This document shows, piece by piece, positions 31,061 through 42,100 of a stretch of DNA of 64,000 bases. Where the stretch lies: NCBI GenBank assembly GCA_015039315.1, contig WIDE01000010.1:211236-275235 (forward strand), read 5' to 3'. Origin of the DNA: Clavulina sp. PMI_390. Taxonomy: Eukaryota > Basidiomycota > Agaricomycetes > Cantharellales > Hydnaceae. Position numbers and translations under genes: made by a program. The stretch's first letter is position 1. Each line of letters starts with the position of its first letter. The notes beneath the pieces are model-generated. The model was not told the DNA's origin. It searched no databases and saw nothing but the letters and a program-made list of their open reading frames with translations.

Positions 31061-32981
31061 TTAACCAAGGGTCAACACTTCAGCCTCTGAAGCGTAGTCC
31101 TCGACTTTCTGCAAATAAAAACCGATCAGCTGTGGATCTGATATATTTGGAGATGAGGCTCTCGCCTTGTTAAGGATGACGTGGCGATCTGTCATCCGCA
31201 CGTCAATCGATGCCGCCTTCCGTCCGTCGAGGATCTTCGTCATGGTAAATGGCAGCTCACATCCTATTGGGCCACCTTCGAAGATGTACATGTTCCATTC
31301 GTCGTGCTGGTAATCGCTATCTCGCACGCGAATAGCAGTTGGAGCTTTAGCCGTCATCAAGGGAGGCCACACATTCCCACCATCTGAACCGCATTGTGCA
31401 CGCTTGACTCGATCTGGAGCAAAGTCCAAGAGGTACAAGGGCCACTGGTAAATCCCGTTCCCTTCATGCTCGCCTTCCATGGAGATGACCACCCGGTTGC
31501 CACATAGGTACCACCTCTGGAGCATATCCGACCCTCCAACTTCATGAGGGAAGCAAGCGGCGTTTTTCTCGCCCCATTTCGGCCATGGTATCTCATGCGA
31601 ATCACTCTCTTGAGTATTGTGCGCGTTGAGGAGCGTCTGAGGATAGACAAAGAAGCAGTACGTGTGCATGATGTCGTTCTCGCCAGGGTAGAAATTGAAG
31701 GCGATTTGCAATAAGCCTTGCTCAACTTCTAATTCAGCGCTCTGTCGCCCCTTACCACTAGGAGTATGCTGATCCCCCATGATGGCGACGTGATTAATCG
31801 GACGAAAGGCTACCTCCGTAGATTCTGCAGCGCAATCCTCCCTTATTTTTGGAAACGTGAACGTCTGAAGGTGTCGCGGCTTGCGGCTATGATCCGAATC
31901 ATTTAGCTCATAGAGCCGCACGCCGATGTCCACCTCCCATCGCTGCGCGATATGGCTGGCAATGAATTTCGTGTCGTCCAGGAAAATGGGGACTGAAAGC
32001 CCGTTAGCCTCATCGGCACCTGTAGTCTCCTCCAAACGCTGGATGAGGCTGGTGGTCAGCTGTTGTGGTACTAAGGTAGTCGACTTCGTACCGCGAGAAG
32101 ATCTCCAGAAACCCAGTCCCAGATCAAGATGAGGAAGTCATCTGATGAAGCCTGGGGTCTTCGGAAGAAAAATCGGCGACCCTGGATCCCAACTCTGCAT
32201 TTCTCGCCATCCCATCCTTCGTCCCCGTCGTCGCATGTCAGAGTCGGGGAGTTAGCAAGAGGATGATTTTCATCTGGCTGATCAAGACGGCGGACTTCGA
32301 AAGTGATGGGCGTTCCCTCGGAACTGTATTAGAGTCAGTGGACCCATAAGGTCGCCGAAAAACAGAAAACTTGCCTCGTTAGCGTAATGAGGAGATTGTT
32401 CATATAGTCTCGCAAACCGACATCCTTTTCGCCCGGTGAGATCGGCTTGGGAGTTGTAATTGTGGGGCCGTTATCCACAGCTTCGGAGTTAATCAAAAAC
32501 ATCGGGAGGGCGCAATTAGCCTTGGTCTCGTCCCACTGGCTCATCACGCTTGCTTGGATTATAGAGCCGGTCCGAGCCTGTGGCTCCAAACGGTCTCCGT
32601 CCAGGCTGCCTACATCAATAGTGTCGGATCGTGCAATACTAGCCTCGGACCACGCCTTCTCTAACTGATGCAAGCTAGCAAGTCTCTCCGACGCAGAGCT
32701 AGGAGGCGTGCCACCAGTTATAGATGAAGCAGAGCGATACGCTTGATCGACTTGGCCAGTGATGCCCAACCAAATGAGATATCTGAGGACAGCAAACTCA
32801 TCAATAACCGCTTTCCAGGACTTGCATACCTACAGTAAGCGAAACACGTGTGAGCCACGGTTGACGTCATACATAAACGGTGTAGCGATCAACCTCCACT
32901 TACCGAGCGGGCTCGGACAATCGATTTATATGGCAGGACCTTGAGAATACGGAAAATTATCTCGTTAGGAGCTTGATCCAT
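31061..32981 (-). CDS. F-box protein, unrelated agaricomycete type (580 aa)
   Basis: Exons 32904-32981, 32375-32829, 32092-32323 and 31061-32038. The F-box lies at the very N-terminus (about 3-45): A-P-N-E-I-I-F-R-I-L-K-V-L-P-Y-K-S-I-V-R-A-R-S followed by V-C-K-S-W-K and F-A-V-L-R-Y-L. The body has an R-L-A-S-L-H-Q-L-E-K-A-W region and later a D-D-F-L-I-L-I-W-D-W-V-S-G-D-L-L beta-strand pattern that resembles WD/beta-propeller strands. This organisation (F-box, short helical linker, irregular propeller-like part) recurs in agaricomycete F-box proteins; the propeller reading is inference. Intron 2 starts with GC (AG|gcaagt at 32374). It shows no similarity to the clustered family beyond the F-box itself. 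Confidence 0.82.
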
Positions 32982-33309
32982 CGAAGAGTCCGAGGTCTCG
33001 GTCTCGAGAAGAGTTGCGATCAAGTTGGTGCGTCGGTCACTCGTCACATCCGGTAATATCAAATCGTGTCATACATCCACGTCTACTACGGTGTTACAGC
33101 CCACACTAGATTGAAGGCAGTGGTTCTAGTCGTCTTATACTTTTTTTCACCACTTGTCTCTGGGGGAGTACCATTAAAAAATTCCCGGAACCACTTCCAC
33201 TCTGTGTGCGATCAACACATAGCTCAATAGCAGGCGATAATGTGCACAGAAAATGAGGTACTGCTGTGTTACAGGTCATCTCGCTAAGGACTTACTCAAG
33301 CTGGGTTGG
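32982..33309. other. intergenic
   Basis: 5' flank of the F-box gene above and 3' flank of the transporter gene. Nothing recognised. Confidence 0.65.
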
Positions 33310-35422
33310 CTAAACAACTTCATTTCTTGCGGAGGGTGGAATTTCATGCTGGGTGTTGTTAGGTGCATCTTTGGCTCTTCGCTGACGCCACTTTCTTTGC
33401 AAGTGGCGCGCAAGATAGAACCCAGAAACGATGAAGAGAAACACGCCAACGATTCCCGCCCCAACATATCCATAATTATCGTTGACCTAACGGGGTACTT
33501 GAGCCGAGCTCGCTCTAGAGTAGACTTGCATCTTACCGTGCCCCAGAAACGCCACCACCTTCCCGAAAGCCCCGGATCGTTCTGTGCTGCACGAGCGCAC
33601 GACCCACAGTATTGGCTAAGGAGTCCCATAATAGTAATGAGACTGATACTGAATGCAACCTAGATGAAAGAACCCTCAGCTTTGCTGAACGCAAGCGTGC
33701 TTAATGAGGGAGCAACGAACGATGATCGACAGCAGCGTCAAGATGATACTTAGGGACGACATTGTGTGTTGCTTGCTTTCTAGGCGTTCCCGTACCTCTT
33801 GGGGTAACATTGTCGCTATGATATGGGTTAGAAAGCACAAAGTGCAATGGATCCTACAATATGATGAGGGTGCTCACTTTCAACTTCTGGGCGAGGCAAT
33901 TCCAGACATTTTGAAGAGGGAGATCCAGGATCAGTCTCTCGTAAATCTGCCGAATCCCCCCCTGCGATGTCGCCAGCTTCCTCTTGAATCTCTAGCGGAC
34001 CACCTTTCTTCTCGACAAGACTCCAGCCACGTTGAGAGAACCCCGAGTATGAGTATAGCATGATGACGGAGTCTATGCTATCCACAACGGTCATCCCTGC
34101 GGTGAAAAGCAGAGGGAGAACGACTATATCAGCCTGAGATATCGCGGTCTCTCCTTGGGAGTTCTTCTTTGCTATGGCGGTAACCGCAAGCAAGGCGATC
34201 GAAGAAGCAGTGTCGAACCCGAGACCAAACAGAAACCCAACCTGTGCAATGAATCCAATTCAGAGCGAATTGCACTCAATAGACCGCACATTTTTCTTAC
34301 AGGGTACATCTGTGGGATTCTTTCAGCAAATGACCAAAAATTGAGCTATCTAACTTGCCTTCCAAGGACGATTAACAAATCTCGTCACAGGTCCAAGCAG
34401 GCGAAGGACAATCGAAGGCGTATGCCGGTTGACATCGCGAGAAGGGGTTAATTCGAGCCCAGCTCTCTGTCGCCGTTGATCCTGAACGCTTTTGAGCTAC
34501 ATTACGGCGGGTGGGATAATGAAATCGCTTCATACCTCCTTCCGTTGTCGAATAATCCGCCACAGGATAACGGAGTTGACGGCGCCGATGAGAAACAAGA
34601 ACGATGAGCTGACAGCAGGGCCTATGAATGAAAACAATCAGACGAAAGAGCCTGAGAATCATGGAAAACGAGTGACCGATAATATTCCCGGCACTTCCGA
34701 TCTCTATTGATGCATATTGAAGTATGAGAGTGAGTGTGACGGTAGTGTCTTTGACTTACGACTAATCTTATCATAAACCTTGGTGCTGAAAAAGTAGTGT
34801 TGAGTATAGAAGATTATCGGCGTCACAAGGAATCCACCTGATTGCTATAGCCACGTTGACTATGATGACGATAGTGCTATGGCCAAGGGAGAACCAAAGT
34901 CCGCAGGTGACAGGCATCTGGCCCAGCGCCATCAGGCCTCTGGTAGCATTATCGATCGCGCTACAAGGCAGAAAATAAGGCTTAGGATCACGGATAATCT
35001 ATGGCTTGCCCCCTCACCTGATATGATCGGCGTCAAGAGCTGGATCCATTGCGAGCGGTTGATAGTAAGTTGCGGACCGACCGAGTGATGCGCGCTTAGG
35101 TCTGATAGGTAGGCTAGAGCTCACGAACGTACCATGGCGAAGGCCCAAAGTCTTTTGTGGCTTTTGTGAGTAACTTTCTCTCACCGAGTCGCGAAAGCCC
35201 ACTTTGACGAACCCAAGCAAGAAGACACAAGCTCAAAACATCTCGTGAAGCCGGGTTTCGGAACACAATCCCCGCCACAATCCACATCACACAGTTGAAG
35301 ATTATTTCGCCCCCAATGAGCGCAACAGTCCTTCCAAAAACGCTCAATCGGGGGATTCGAATGCTGATCATCTTGGCATTGATAACAGCACGTTGGGCGT
35401 TGTTGATCCTTGTTGAATGCAT
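33310..35422 (-). CDS. nickel/cobalt transporter, NiCoT family (467 aa, 13 exons)
   Basis: Exons (transcript order): 35213-35422, 35133-35151, 35018-35039, 34838-34960, 34760-34785, 34677-34703, 34536-34621, 34359-34481, 34301-34309, 33878-34241, 33721-33815, 33537-33659, 33310-33486; phases agree throughout. This is a high-affinity Ni2+/Co2+ permease of the HoxN/NixA/Nic1 type, probably at the plasma membrane, feeding nickel to urease. Signatures: H76-A-L-D-A-D-H82 in transmembrane helix II, A-I-D-N-A-T-R, G-L-W-F-S-L-G-H-S-T, L-G-F-D-T-A-S-S-I-A-L-L, and L-F-T-A-G-M-T-V-V-D-S-I-D-S. Eight hydrophobic helices are expected; the last (G-A-G-I-V-G-V-F-L-F-I-V) is followed by a basic tail. A 9-nt exon encodes exactly M-Y-P. 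Intron 8 (34310-34358) begins with GC. The start at 35422 is the first Met in frame; a later Met is possible. Confidence 0.92.
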
Positions 35423-37250
35423 CAACAGAGCCAGCCTGTAACGTCTTCCTGTTCGAGTATCTCGCCGTTTCTGCAGGTTGAAAGGACCAAACAGGCTAAT
35501 GAAGATTAGATATGAGACCCCTTTACTTTCTCAAATTCCCAGACTGTCCTGTAGGTTGAGCGTCTACGGTCCACCAACAGCTGCTCGATATTACACCTCC
35601 TTCGGTGCCAGGACTCCGATCACTGGGGAAACAATAGGTCTCAGATAGCTCAATAGGTTTGGACCAAAACTATACCTAATGATAGCTCTGTAGCTCCCTT
35701 GCGATCGCGTGTATTGTATAAATGAATGTGCCAACAAGCAATTGTCTGCCTCGGGCAGCTCTTGGCCGGACTGGGGCCTTAATTGGTCCTCGAGAAGCTA
35801 CTGGAGAGTGCCGTGACCCGTAAATATACGGGTCTCCCAGTTTTCCCACTCTTCGCTTTTTGAGGGCAACTATTGAATGACTGGAGGTTCCCCTCCCCCT
35901 TGCTTCCGTCACTACGCCTTGTCAGCTTTATGAGAACCCCACTGAAGATAGTTTCAAGGGGCCTGATCATAAGCTACTGTGACCAAAAAAATGATGTCAT
36001 TGAAAGCTCTCCGTCACTTTCTTCATCCTGACTTAGGAGGCACTGGCAGGCTCAACGGTCCCCAGAAGTCGGATTCTCCTGAGATGCACGTGCTCAGTTA
36101 CCCGAATGAACAATCTCCTTCGACGCCAATCTCCGCCGCGAACAGACCCCTTCGAGCCTGTATATATCGGCAAACTGTATCGTTCCCCTGTCTATCCTCA
36201 AGAGTTTTAGCAACGAAAATGTTTGACGTAGTTTCCCCGGAATATCGGAGCGTCCGAAGAGCTGCTGGCGGAAGATTGGCGCTGCTTTTTCTGCCGTGAT
36301 AGGAAATTCGTTCGGCGGCCCTGAAAGAATATTCATCACTGACGCTTCCGGATTGGGTTCACACCATAATTGGCGCTTCTTTACAGTATTCTGTGCGAAC
36401 CTGCTTAAGTATCCTGAAATAAGGACATGGGGGCGAACATCGGCAGACCGGACCTGCCTCCTATCGCCCACCATCTATGATCACCAATGCGATTCTGGTG
36501 AGCGCAGTCGATAGAACCCAGCCACGAAAGCATATCAGTGATCAGTGTCCACATGACTGATAGCAAACGGACCGGCCAAGCTCAGGAAGGAATGTGTAAT
36601 GATCAGCCGCCCCTGTTTGGATCTTCTTCAATGAAGGGTAAGGAGATTGATTGCATGTGGTCGTCAGACCTCGACCCTTCCCAGAGCCTCATCAATGCGC
36701 GCAGCTCCCAGATACGGACGATATATGCAACGTAATGTCCTTCTGCTCTCTTCTATCCAAGTAACTCGCTCACTGTGTCCGTATGCATTGCTCGCAGTCG
36801 TGCTTGTACTCTATCTCAGGGCCGTATGGCATGAATATACGACTCCACGCCACCTCCGCCCCCGTAGGAAATTTGCGATATCTCATCGCATTGTACCATC
36901 TATGCCGATCGATTGACTCAAGGCCGGAATGGAGGGAGAAATACTTTCATTACCCACGTGGAGGCAAATGGGTCTCCGCAATTGCACAGTAATTGAGGCT
37001 CTACAGCACTCAGTATCAACTGTTCCCCTTCCCTCGCGAGCGGACCTTCAGAGCTGGATAGAACCTAATAGCCCTTAAGATCGATCGCTTACATGTAGCT
37101 CCTACAAGGGCCTTATGGTGCTGCTTCTCGCTAGCGCTTCGGTTGATCAACAGCCCTTGGCATGGCTAAGTGGCTCAGGGTTTTCCGGCAGCTGTAGCGA
37201 GTACTCAGTGGGAAATCCTCATTCATCGTTGCATTCAATTACACACACGC
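35423..37250. other. intergenic, 1.8 kb, no supported gene
   Basis: No frame with clear family similarity. Around 36760-36860 a plus-strand frame has a hydrophobic stretch (P-Y-A-L-L-A-V-V-L-V-L-Y-L) followed by Y-T-T-P-R-H-L-R-P, loosely like the anchor and Pro-rich hinge of a fungal cytochrome P450, but nothing downstream supports it. It could be a decayed relic. Confidence 0.45.
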
Positions 37251-39115
37251 TTCATTGAATCAACAGACTTTTCGACGTCGCGAAGGAGTGGAGCCAAAGC
37301 ACAAGATCGAATTGGGAGTTCAGAATAGGATCCTCCGTCAAGGAAGAGCGGGAGCTGTCCACGCATGCTGCATGTAAATTGTATATAGCCATAATGGCAG
37401 AATAAAGGGAGATGTAATCCGAGGACGGCGAACGGGGGCCGACATCGGCATCAGGATCCATCGATTCGGCAGAGAATGAAAGTTGAATGCGAAGGGGGTA
37501 ATCCGAATTGCAAAAAGTTATGCTGTGGATATTGATGGAACAAAAACGAGTCGTAGACAGCCTAGACCAGCTGGGAAAGCGAATGGGATACAAACGAGAA
37601 TTCGAACGAGGGCATCAGAGGAGTAAACAATATATTGGATCAAACTGATGCACGGAGACGAAACCGGCACGGCCGGCGCTTCTGCTCGCGTCGCGTCCCA
37701 TCAGGACCATGAAGGAAATAAGTGAAATCGAACGAGAATCAACAGGGACATGTACAAGATAAAGGGGGGCGTAGGCAGGGAAGAGAAACACACAAGAACG
37801 AACAATAGGCATACAAAAAAGGGTTCCGCAGACAATGAAAGCAAGAAATCACGAAATCTACGAATGAAAACCCCTGCCATTGGGGAGAACTGGCGCAAGA
37901 AGCAGTGAAAAGTCCGAGAACTAGGTCCGTGTCATAACAGGTCATCGAAAAGAACGAAACAGAAGCTAGATTGAAGGAGCCACCACGCATCCAACGACAT
38001 GGTAGCGATGATGAGCCAAAAGGGGGGAGAGGGAGGGAAGCGTGGGGATGGGGGTGATTGGATGCGGCTGGCGACACGGGCTGCTGAGCTTTGTTGACGA
38101 AGTGAGAATGGAGTTGAGCTACCATTAATGTCAATCAAAACAACTGAATGGCTGTACCTGTGTTGTATGCTCAAAAAAGCACGTCGCGAATGATATGGAG
38201 ATGCGCGGAGAGAGTATAGAGATGGAAGAGTGAAACATGATTGAGTGACGGATGAATGTAGCAGGGGAATGAAGGCCGAAAGCAGCTGCAGCAGCGGATT
38301 CTGCCGTGCAGGGCCGGGGATGGGGATATGCAGTTGAGAGGAAATGCGCAGAGATGAATGGAACCGGAGCTGAAAAATGATGTGTAGGTTTAGATACATT
38401 ATGTGCCAGTAAGCTCGCCAACAAGGGATTGCGGGAGACAAATTGTGTGTGATGTGATGCAAAGTGATGCAATAGGGATGAAGATGAGAGGGAATCAATA
38501 GGATGCGATGGAAAAACGGTAGACAAATATAGAGGTTGATGGGATCTTTTCTTGCGAGGAGCGCGGAAGTATATGGTATCAGGGCTGTAGCGGAAATGCA
38601 GCGAAAGCAGAGGGATCCGATGCCTGTGTGGGGGGATCGAGCGAGGAATATTGTGAGGATCGTGAAAGCAGGAATGGTAGCGGGCGAAAGCAAGATCAAG
38701 ATTTGATTATAGGAGGGAGGGGAAGGGGGAATAGCATCACGTTGCGGGGGCTTGACTTGGCGGGAGCTGGGGAATCCAACAAAAAAAAACGAAGGTGGGT
38801 ATGTGGAATTGGGGACGGGAATATAGACATTGAGAAGGTGTCGGCGTGTTATGCGACGGATCGCACTAGACGACAAAACACGATAGGGAGCCGGATGCTG
38901 GCGACGCCAAATGCTAAGGCTGGGTTCGGCTTTGAACAGAGTTTCTTCTTGGAGAAAATCCGGTCAAATAGCAGTAATAGCCTGCACCTGAGACTAGTAA
39001 TAGTTGGCGCAGTTAACGTGGCGATCAGGCTTTAGGCGGCCGCCGATGACCGTCGAGACCAAGAAAACTAGGGGTATAGGTAGTGGGAGAAGGGGGTAAC
39101 GGTGTATGAATTGAG
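37251..39115 (-). other. long pyrimidine-rich 3' flank of the Myb/SANT-like gene
   Basis: On the minus strand this 1.9-kb stretch is rich in C/T with few purine runs, which leaves several long frames open (one of 314 codons at 37932-38876). Their predicted peptides are Ser/Leu/Ile/Pro-rich with no motif. It reads as a 3' UTR or untranscribed flank of the gene ending at 39116, not as a coding region. Confidence 0.55.
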
Positions 39116-42100
39116 TTAGCGAAGTCCTCCCGATCCGGTACCCTCACGCAAGCTCGTGAGCGCGTCGAGCGCAGCATTCCCAGGGCTCATAAGAGCACTT
39201 TGGACTGCTGACCCAGGTGGATTGAGCGGTGCAGCTGATTGAGGGCCCCCAGCGCTCCCCAAGCTTTCGATCAAATGGTGTGGGATATGTGAATGATGCC
39301 CGACATCAAGTGTCGACAGTCGCGGATGATGCGAATGTGACTGGGATTGTGGCTGGGGAGTATGGATCGGATTTTGCTGCGAACTATCGTCGCCTCCGCC
39401 GCCTCCACCACCAGCAGTGCTCCCTGGGCCGCCCGAGGCAGCGCGCTCGTGAGACTCGAGATGTGCGGCGCCTACACCAACGCCCAAGTGCGCCAAGTGG
39501 GTGCCATGCTGCGTGAGTGCGGAGTGTGGAATGTCAGACGGTTGTTGCTGGGGCGGTTGAGAAGAGGCCCCGCCATGCGCCTGCGTCAAGGCGAGAGTGT
39601 GTGATGGGCCCGCAATGGGCGTGCTCTCATCGTGGTCATCACCTACTCCCACGCCGAGACCCACTGGGCCCCCTCCGACAGCCGAGGCCAACGCAGCCCC
39701 CGCCGTCGGATCCTCGCGCTTGTACTGCTCTAGCTGGATCTGCAGTCTCAGCATCTCACGTTCATGCCATCGCTCGCGTTCGCGCTCTTCGCGCTGCTTT
39801 TGCATCTCTCGATGCTCGAGCTTCATGCGCTTGAGGCTGACATACTCTTCCTCGCGCTGACGTTTGCGCGATTCTAGCGCGCGGAACATCTGGAAGAGTG
39901 TCGCGGTGAGGGGGGGTGAGGACGGAGGGTCAGGTGAGTCTCGCGACGAGGATCGCGAGAGCGGTCGCACATCGTCCACTGCGAGAGGGTCGGGTGAGCG
40001 TGGGCCTTGCGAGCCTGGGCCCTGATTGTAATGATCGCGATCCCCCCAAAAAGTCATGCCGCATCCAGGACCACAGACACCCACACACCCACGCAATGCA
40101 TGCATGTATGGGATAGACCAAACCAACCACATGAGCGTGAGTGACCGTAAAGAGAGGAATCGGACCGAGGCGGAAGATTTCCCGATCCATGGGGTCCACG
40201 CGAGAGATTTGTGCAAATTCCAAGTTTGGACAGCGAATGATGCGTTCAGTTCATGGCCGCCAAGAGCGTTTAGTTGATGCATGTATGGAAGATTCCAGGG
40301 TGGAAAGGGACGTAGAAGTGGTAATAGAGGGACGCATGGACGATCAGTTACGGTTATCTTCGGTAACAAGCCAGGCATTCATAGAATAATGACACAAGAA
40401 ACGAGTCAATGCATCTGGCGCTTTGGTATCCGGGATCCCGATTGGGGTCGGATACCGTAGAATGAAATATTCATCTTGCCATTGGACTGACAAGCGCGCG
40501 GGCGCCAAATAAAGCAAAGAAAACGAGGAAATCCAAAGATCCAGCCAAAAGAGACGCCAGAAAATCGAATGGAGCGAGGCGGAAAAATGGATTCAGACGG
40601 AATAATAACTCACGTGCGATTTCCCTCGTCCAAGCGGGTTGTACGCAGGAATATGTAACGGTGCAGGGTTTGGCCCACCCATAGGGGGGCCCATACCAAC
40701 GGTATTTGTCGCAGAAGTTAGCCCGGTAGGCCCGAGGCCCCCAAACATCGTTAGCGCACCGCTTGCTCCGCTCGGGCCCGCAATTGGCGTTGCAGTCTGG
40801 GGATCTAGCCCGAGCGCCGGTGTAGACGTAGCATGATTCGCAAGTCCCGGATAGCCACCTCCTCCTCCTCCTAACGCGGCTGTTGGGTGCGTGTACGTCG
40901 TCCGAGGCGGGGCGGGCTGGGGAGCAGGAGTGTAATAGTTCCTGTAGGCCTGCGCGTGGTGTTGTGGTGGTAGTTGTGGGTGGGAATGGGGGTGCGTATG
41001 AGGGCTGTTGGAAGTCGTGGTCGTGTTAGTCGTGGTGGCTCCACCTCCACTTCCTCCGCCTAAATGATGGGATGAATGTGAGGTGTGTAGGGGCGGTTGT
41101 GCGTGCTGATGGAGGTGTGTTCCACCAGGCTGATGGTGCGCGTGATGGGACGAGGACGATTGGATGCGCCCGCCATTAGAATGGCCGGGTTGCAGCGGCG
41201 AGAGGATGGGTGATTCGTAATTCAGGCCGGGGCTCTGTCAGAAAAAAAAAGGGGGCAAAATGGAATAATGATAGCAGACGTGTCAGATACCCAGTCGAGT
41301 CACTGCGCAATACGCTCGCCAGCGACGACCCGATCGATCGACCCACGGATGGCACTGCATCCCACGGGAAAGTAAACAGCCTCGGAACTCACCTCCATAG
41401 GAAACGGAGTGCTTACAGACCGTCCAGCGCCTCTGAACCCTTGTAGTCCCATTCCACCCATTCCAAGGCCGGACGATGACCCCTCTCCACCGCCTCCACC
41501 GAGCCCACCTACGCCAAGCCCTGATGAAGACGAAGGATCGATCACTTGCCCTTGCGAAGACACAACGGGGCGATTCATAATATCGCGAACTTGGATGTAC
41601 TGAGGGAGCTTCTCCTTGACGCGAGCTGGGAGCACCATTTGAGAGGACGGCGATGATGAGTATGACGAAGAATGGGGATTGGGATGGTGTGCATGATTTG
41701 GAGAGGTGTGTGCGGGATGCACATAGGACGACGTTGATGAAGATTGATACCATGACGAGGATGGTTGCACCGTGGTTGCATAAGACGAGGAAGCCGACGA
41801 GGATGGATATGGGTACGGGAAGGGATATGATGTGGGTTGCGATGATTGAGGGTGTTGTGAGGTCGGTTGAGAGGGATGTTGCGATTGTGCGGACGGTGGT
41901 GGTGATTGCGGAGAGTATACGTAGGAACCGTCCATCGTTCGTTCGGAAGGGATGGAGAGGGGGTAAGGTGGTGAGGGGCGAGGTGCCAGGAGGGGCAAGA
42001 ATATATAGATATGGGGGAATGGATTGTCGTAATAGTCGTCGTCGTCGACGGGGCCAATAGAGGCGGATAATGAATAGTCGACGATGAAGGCGGAAGTAGG

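Noticed and set aside
37932..38876. 314-codon open frame on the minus strand
   Set aside because: It lies in a C/T-rich tract where several frames are open at once; the peptide is low-complexity Ser/Leu/Pro/Ile without motifs, and the position fits the 3' flank of the Myb/SANT-like gene.
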